From: JAAYGT01 sp050252075 | GTDB lineage: Bacteria; Pseudomonadota; Gammaproteobacteria; Burkholderiales; Burkholderiaceae_B | Length of the DNA: 9,345 nt | Direction: 5' to 3' | Assembly (NCBI GenBank): GCA_050252075.1 | Contig: JBFWLP010000115.1 | Span: 1 to 9,345 of the forward strand | Part shown: positions 5,389 through 9,345 of the stretch, in pieces | Layout: the number at the start of each line of letters is the position of its first letter | How positions within the stretch are numbered: the stretch's first letter is position 1 | Notes under the pieces: generated by a model | Database searches by the model: none | Told to the model about the DNA's origin: nothing | What the model saw: the letters and a program-made list of their open reading frames with translations, nothing else | Made by a program: the position numbers and the translations under genes

Positions 5389-6306
5389 TCAAAGACCCGA
5401 CATGGAAAAATCCAGCGCGTTCAGCGCGCTGATCAACTCACGGGTTTGAGCGTCGGTCAGCTTCACCAGGGGCGGGCGCACAGCAGCGTAGCCGGCGTCG
5501 TTCGCCCAGTGGGCCGCCGCGGCTTTGAGTGCGGGGATCATGGGGAACTTGGCAAAAGTATTGCGCACGACATCCAGCGCCTTTTGCTGATCGTCGGCAT
5601 CGGCTTGCTGCCAGGTTTTGTACAACTGGGCAATCGGGCCGGGGTTGACGTTGCCCGTGGCCGTAATACAACCGGCGCCGCCGCCGCGCAAAGTGGCCAG
5701 CAAGAAGCTTTCGCTGCCGGCGAACACATCAAACCCTTGCGGTTGAAATTGCTGCAGCATGGCGTGGGTGTTGTCCCAGTTGCCCGAGCTGTCCTTGATG
5801 CCCGCAATGGTGCCGGGATAGGCTTTCAGCAAGCGCTCGATCAGCTCCAGACTGATGGGAACGTTGGATACCTGAGGAATGTGATACAGGTAAATGCGCA
5901 AACGCTCATCGCCCACGCGCTGGATTATTTCGCTGTAGCTGGCGAACAAACCGTCGTCGGACACCCCCTTGTAGTAAAACGGAGGAAGCATCAGTACGCC
6001 GCCCGCACCGTGCTGGACGGCGGCCCGGGTGAGCTCAACGGAATCGGACAGGGCGCAGCAGCCGGTGCCGGGCATCATGCGGGCCGCCGGAATGCCGGCC
6101 TGCACGAGCGCATCAAGCAAGCCCCTTTTCTCGGCAACCGACAGCGAATTGGCTTCGGAATTCGTACCAAACACGGCCAGCCCAACGTCCTGGCTCAACA
6201 GCCATTGGCAGTGACGCACAAGACGGGCGGCGTCGGGGGCAAGATTGTCATCGAAAGGGGTAATTACGGGCGATAAGACACCGCGCAATTTGGTGGCATT
6301 GGTCAT
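5389..6306 (-). CDS. DapA-family (DHDPS/NAL superfamily) pyruvate-type aldolase or dehydratase
   Basis: A 305-residue TIM-barrel class I lyase related to dihydrodipicolinate synthase, N-acetylneuraminate lyase and 2-keto-3-deoxy-sugar-acid aldolases/dehydratases. The Schiff-base lysine is K171 in GIKDSSG and the catalytic tyrosine Y141 in YLYHIP. The barrel opens with GVLSPVITPFDD (9-20). The phosphate/carboxylate loop, GTTGE in DHDPS, is GTNSEANSL (47-55), with Asn for the second Thr, so biosynthetic DHDPS is unlikely. Start 6306 is chosen because GGAGAA lies 7 nt upstream; an ATG at 6321 has no ribosome binding site. Following a sugar-acid dehydratase and an enolase-superfamily enzyme, it most likely cleaves or dehydrates the 2-keto-3-deoxy acid they form. 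Its stop faces that of the CoA-transferase across 15 nt with no evident hairpin terminator. Confidence 0.92.
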   Translation of the reverse strand: MTNATKLRGVLSPVITPFDDNLAPDAARLVRHCQWLLSQDVGLAVFGTNSEANSLSVAEKRGLLDALVQAGIPAARMMPGTGCCALSDSVELTRAAVQHGAGGVLMLPPFYYKGVSDDGLFASYSEIIQRVGDERLRIYLYHIPQVSNVPISLELIERLLKAYPGTIAGIKDSSGNWDNTHAMLQQFQPQGFDVFAGSESFLLATLRGGGAGCITATGNVNPGPIAQLYKTWQQADADDQQKALDVVRNTFAKFPMIPALKAAAAHWANDAGYAAVRPPLVKLTDAQTRELISALNALDFSMSGL

Positions 6307-6313
6307 GGCGTTC

Positions 6314-6319
6314 TTCTCC
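6314..6319 (-). promoter_or_regulatory. Ribosome binding site fixing the DapA-family start at 6306
   Basis: GGAGAA on the minus strand lies 7 nt before ATG 6306. The alternative ATG at 6321 overlaps this element and has only AT-rich sequence upstream, so 6306 is the better start. Confidence 0.6.
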
Positions 6320-6344
6320 ATCAATTAATTCGGCTGTTTTCTTC

Positions 6345-7484
6345 TTAGGCCCACGACTCGATGGCGTATTTTTCCACCGCCGCTTCGTCGAAGTTGAATC
6401 CTAATCCGGGTGTCGTCGGTACCACCAGGTTGCCGTTTTCAAAGGTAAGCTGAGTGGCGACCAGACGACGGAAATTCAGTACCTGGTCGTCGCAAAAGAA
6501 CTCGACAAACCGGGCATTCGGCGTACTGGCCACCAAATGTATGTGCAAGTCGTGGAACCAGTGCGGACAAATAGTAACGCCATAACCGGCGGCCATGGCG
6601 GCAATGCGACGGAATTCGGTGATACCGCCGCACACGGCGGCATCGGTTTGCAGAATGCCGGCGGCGCGCTTTTCCAGAAGCTCCTGGTGGCGCCAACGGC
6701 CTACCTCGATTTCCCCTGTTGCCACCGTTACGGGCGTGCGTCGGGCCAGCTGCGCGTGATTCTCGATATCGTCGGGGCTGAAAGGCTCTTCGATCCAGTA
6801 GGGGTTGTATTTTTCGTAGCGACGCATGAACTCAAGCGCTGTGGGCAGATCGCTCCAGGCGTTGTTGGCGTCGAGCATGAGCAGAATGTCGTCGCCAATG
6901 GCCTCGCGCGCGGCGGCGATACGCGCTTCTTCTTCTTTCAGCCCCTCACGGCCCACCTTGATCTTGACGGCCTTGAAGCCAAGCTTCACGTAACCACTGA
7001 GTTCTTCACCCAGCTTCTGCGGGGTTTTACCGTCAAGGTAGTAACCGCCGCTGGCGTAGGCCGGTACGGTTTGCCGCGCATTGCCACCCAGATAGCGCGA
7101 CAAGGGCAGGCCCGCCGCTCGCGCATTACGGTCCCACAACGCGTTGTCGATAATGGACAATGCCCGCATGACGGATCCGGCGCGACCGTGCAGCAATGAG
7201 TCCTGGTACATGTCTTGCCACAACCCTTCCACACGCAAGGCATCTTCACCAATCAGCATGGGTTTGAAGAGTTCTCGCACCGCATGCGCGACCAGAATGC
7301 CGGCACGGCTACCGCCATAGCAGAAGCCTATACCTTCGTGGCCATCGGCCGTGCGCACCTTCACCAGCACGTAATCGCGGGCTGACACTTTACGTGTGGA
7401 AAACGAAGTGACGTTATCCAGCGGAATGCTGAGAGCACGGGTTTCAACAGAAACAATGCGGGAATCGTTGGAGCAGTCTGACAT
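6345..7484 (-). CDS. Mandelate racemase/muconate lactonizing enzyme family protein, probable acid-sugar dehydratase
   Basis: A 379-residue enolase-superfamily enzyme with a complete mandelate racemase-subgroup active site. K174-I-K176 supplies the base. The Mg ligands are D205 (LLMLDANNAW), E232 (WIEEPF) and E258 (ATGEIE). The His-Asp dyad is D281 (LQTDAAVCGG) and H308 (CPHWFHDLHIHL), 27 residues apart as in mandelate racemase Asp270-His297. The capping domain occupies about 10-135. In this subgroup Mg-assisted removal of the alpha proton usually leads to dehydration of aldonates or aldarates to 2-keto-3-deoxy acids, or to racemisation; specificity cannot be told from sequence. ATG 7484 is chosen because AAAGGA lies 6 nt upstream; the frame extends only to a TTG at 7490. 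It is the middle gene of a leftward operon, 45 nt after the IlvD/Edd gene and 38 nt before the DapA-family gene, which supports the dehydratase reading. Confidence 0.92.
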   Translation of the reverse strand: MSDCSNDSRIVSVETRALSIPLDNVTSFSTRKVSARDYVLVKVRTADGHEGIGFCYGGSRAGILVAHAVRELFKPMLIGEDALRVEGLWQDMYQDSLLHGRAGSVMRALSIIDNALWDRNARAAGLPLSRYLGGNARQTVPAYASGGYYLDGKTPQKLGEELSGYVKLGFKAVKIKVGREGLKEEEARIAAAREAIGDDILLMLDANNAWSDLPTALEFMRRYEKYNPYWIEEPFSPDDIENHAQLARRTPVTVATGEIEVGRWRHQELLEKRAAGILQTDAAVCGGITEFRRIAAMAAGYGVTICPHWFHDLHIHLVASTPNARFVEFFCDDQVLNFRRLVATQLTFENGNLVVPTTPGLGFNFDEAAVEKYAIESWA

Positions 7485-7518
7485 TATCAATCCTTTGTAT
7501 GCTGGGGTTACATGTTGC

Positions 7519-7548
7519 CTGGATTCGGGTTAGCTGGATTTGGGTTTG
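7519..7548. repeat. Tandem 15-bp imperfect duplication across the dehydratase stop codon
   Basis: Two adjacent 15-bp units, 7519-7533 and 7534-7548 (CTGGATTCGGGTTAG and CTGGATTTGGGTTTG), match at 13 of 15 positions. The IlvD/Edd stop codon (7530-7532) lies in the first unit and the last codons (PKPKSS) in the second. It looks like a small slippage duplication near the gene end. Confidence 0.6.
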
Positions 7549-9272
7549 GGCACCGACTCGGTGAATTCGGTGGCACGCAGAAAATCGAAGTCACAGCCTT
7601 GATCGGCTTGCGTAACCGTGGTCAGGAACAGTTTGCGGTAGCCGCGCTCGTTGGCATCGAGCTGGAAAGGTTTCGCGTGCCGGGCCCGTTCGGCCAGCTC
7701 CTGCTCGGACACCAGCAGCGACAGTTCGCGTCCGGCTACCGACAAGCGAATGCGATCGCCCGTGCGTACCAGGCCCAAAGGACCGCCCACTGCGGTTTCC
7801 GGGGTAACGTGTACCACGATGGTTCCACCGGCCGTTCCAGAGATACGGCCATCGGAAATTCGCACCATGTCTTTCACCCCCATGCGCCCGATCTTTTTCG
7901 GAATGGGAATGTAGCCCGCCTCGGGCATACCGGGAGCGCCGACCGGGCCAATGTTTTTCAGCACCAGAATGTCGTCGGGATTGACGTCCAGATCTTCGGA
8001 ATCGACGCGGGCGGCCAGGTCTTCCATATTCTCGAAAACCACCGCACGCCCTTCATGCTCCATTAGCTGCGGACTGGCTGCCGATTGTTTGATGATCGCG
8101 CCACCCGGTGCAATGTTGCCTTTCAGAACGGCGACACCGCCTTGCTTGTAAATAGGGTTGGCAAAACTGCGCACGACATCCTGGGGAAATGGCGCCGGAG
8201 CGGCATCCATCTCTTCTCCCAGTGTGCGGCCGGTAACCGTCAGCGCGTCAAGGTGCAGCAACGGCCTGAGCTCGCGCAGCACAGTGACCAGCCCCCCCGC
8301 CTTGTGGAAGTCTTCCATGTAGTGCTGCCCGGATGGCTTCAGATTCACCAGCACCGGCGTTTCTTCGCTCATTTTGTCCAGCTGGGACATATCCAGCGCA
8401 ATGCCCATGCGTCCGGCAATCGCTGTCAGATGAATGATGGCATTGGTTGAGCCGCCAATGGCCAACAGCACACGAAAGGCGTTCTCAAACGCTTTGGCCG
8501 TGAGCACTTTGTTGGGCGTAATGCCGTTCTCGATCATGGCAACGGCGGTGGTGCCAGTACGCTCGGCCACGCGGATGCGGTCGGCGGTGACGGCCGGAGG
8601 TGACGCACCGCCCGGCACCGACATGCCCAGCGCTTCGGCAATGCATGCCATGGTAGACGCCGTTCCCATCACGGAGCAGGTACCCACGCTAGCCACCAGC
8701 TGGCTGTTCACATCGGCGATTTCCTGATCGTTGATTTCCCCGCCGCGGTAATTTCCCCAGAAGCGCCGGCAATCGGTACATGCGCCCACACGCTCGCCCC
8801 GGTTGGAACCGGTGAGCATGGAGCCCGTCACCAGCTGAATGGCCGGAACGTTGGCGGAGATCGCGCCCATTAGCTGCGCCGGCACGGTTTTGTCGCAGCC
8901 GCCAATGAGCACCACCGCGTCCATGGGCTGCGCGCGGATCAGCTCTTCGGTGTCCATGGACATCAGGTTGCGCAGGAACATGGATGTGGGATGCGCGAAA
9001 CTTTCGTGCACTGAAATGGTGGGGAATTCCACGGGAATGGCCCCGGCCATCATGACGCCGCGCTTGACCGCCTCGATCAATTGAGGCGCGTTCCCGTGGC
9101 ACGGGTTGAATCCGCTACCGGTGTTGGCGATGCCCACAATCTTGCGTGACAGGGCATCGTCGGTATAGCCCGCCCCCTTGATAAAAGCCTTGCGTAGAAA
9201 CAGCGAAAACTCGATGTCTCCATAGTTCGTCAGGCCTTTTTTCAGGCCCGTTGGTTTTTCATTGTTTGGCAT
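7530..9272 (-). CDS. IlvD/Edd-family sugar-acid dehydratase (L-arabinonate dehydratase-like)
   Basis: A 580-residue cytoplasmic Fe-S dehydratase that removes water from a sugar acid to give a 2-keto-3-deoxy acid. Three putative [2Fe-2S] ligands are present: C58 (NPCHGN), C126 (GGCDKTVPA) and C199 (VGTCSVMGTA). The Mg site includes E90, D127, K128 (carbamylated in the family) and E451, and the catalytic serine is S478 in RISDGRISGTAGG. The ACTDCRRFWGNYRGGEI segment (164-180) is typical of the sugar-acid branch rather than of branched-chain DHAD. Length and cysteine spacing fit Rhizobium L-arabinonate dehydratase (about 580 residues) slightly better than xylonate dehydratase (about 595). Pentonate, hexonate or fuconate substrates are all possible. 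Start 9272 has AAGGA 9 nt upstream. It is the first visible gene of the leftward operon; the 73 nt beyond it hold no recognisable gene. Confidence 0.94.
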   Translation of the reverse strand: MPNNEKPTGLKKGLTNYGDIEFSLFLRKAFIKGAGYTDDALSRKIVGIANTGSGFNPCHGNAPQLIEAVKRGVMMAGAIPVEFPTISVHESFAHPTSMFLRNLMSMDTEELIRAQPMDAVVLIGGCDKTVPAQLMGAISANVPAIQLVTGSMLTGSNRGERVGACTDCRRFWGNYRGGEINDQEIADVNSQLVASVGTCSVMGTASTMACIAEALGMSVPGGASPPAVTADRIRVAERTGTTAVAMIENGITPNKVLTAKAFENAFRVLLAIGGSTNAIIHLTAIAGRMGIALDMSQLDKMSEETPVLVNLKPSGQHYMEDFHKAGGLVTVLRELRPLLHLDALTVTGRTLGEEMDAAPAPFPQDVVRSFANPIYKQGGVAVLKGNIAPGGAIIKQSAASPQLMEHEGRAVVFENMEDLAARVDSEDLDVNPDDILVLKNIGPVGAPGMPEAGYIPIPKKIGRMGVKDMVRISDGRISGTAGGTIVVHVTPETAVGGPLGLVRTGDRIRLSVAGRELSLLVSEQELAERARHAKPFQLDANERGYRKLFLTTVTQADQGCDFDFLRATEFTESVPKPKSS

Positions 9273-9345
9273 GATGAGTCGTCCTTGAGTGGTTGGGGCC
9301 GCGTTGCCCCCGCGCCTGCCCTGACCGCTTCACCGCAAGGCGCCG

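Noticed and set aside
5446..6276. A 276-codon open frame on the plus strand
   Set aside because: It is antisense to the DapA-family gene, has no recognisable domain and a composition typical of a frame opposite a GC-rich gene; the minus-strand reading has all catalytic residues.
6537..7199. A 220-codon open frame on the plus strand
   Set aside because: It is antisense to the enolase-superfamily gene, whose active site is complete on the minus strand.
9273..9345. Possible end of an upstream minus-strand gene and a small GC-rich hairpin (GGGGC/GCCCC, 9295-9310)
   Set aside because: Too short to identify: one frame contains a stop near the edge, but nothing shows it ends a real gene. The hairpin has no T-run and a 5-bp stem, so it is not called a terminator.
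1..9345. Mobile elements, CRISPR arrays, tRNA/rRNA genes, defence systems
   Set aside because: No transposase or integrase motifs, regularly spaced repeats or tRNA-like folds were noticed; all long genes are metabolic.

Overview
The window looks like a chromosomal catabolic region of a betaproteobacterium, most likely Burkholderiales and perhaps Alcaligenaceae (Bordetella/Achromobacter/Pusillimonas relatives). The reasons are a Bug/TctC-type periplasmic binding protein beside catabolic genes, moderately high GC, tightly packed operons with AGGAG-type ribosome binding sites, and sugar-acid dehydratase/aldolase gene sets typical of that group. The taxonomic call is inference from gene content. 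I saw no RNA genes, mobile elements, CRISPR arrays or recombination genes.

There are three transcription units. (1) A leftward unit (2865 down to 1) encodes a 533-residue protein of four rhodanese domains, a cysteine-dioxygenase-like cupin whose ribosome binding site overlaps the rhodanese stop codon, and the N-terminal 193 codons of a Bug/TctC solute-binding protein cut by the window edge. (2) A divergent rightward unit (3048 to 5373) encodes a protein resembling the B subunits of glycine and D-proline reductases but with cysteines (CPVCH) and no selenocysteine, a CAPC glutaredoxin 2 nt downstream, and a class III CoA-transferase whose ATG overlaps the glutaredoxin stop. A 182-nt intergenic region separates units 1 and 2 and holds a 7-5-7 inverted repeat and a plausible sigma-70 promoter. 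(3) A leftward unit (9272 down to 5389) encodes an IlvD/Edd-type sugar-acid dehydratase, a mandelate racemase-type enolase-superfamily enzyme and a DapA-family lyase/aldolase. It meets unit 2 tail to tail with 15 nt between stop codons.

Unit 3 reads as a conventional sugar-acid degradation operon: dehydration of one or two aldonates/aldarates to 2-keto-3-deoxy acids, then cleavage or further dehydration by the DapA-family enzyme. Units 1 and 2 are more unusual. Together they suggest a dedicated thiol/sulfur or reductive-cleavage pathway: uptake by the Bug protein, cysteine-based reduction by the reductase-B-like protein with glutaredoxin as electron donor, CoA activation of the acid by the CoA-transferase, and handling of thiol or sulfane sulfur by the rhodanese protein and thiol dioxygenase. 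The substrate is unknown and the shared pathway is a hypothesis based on gene order and predicted chemistry. The reductase-B-like/glutaredoxin/CoA-transferase cassette is the best candidate here for an undescribed system.
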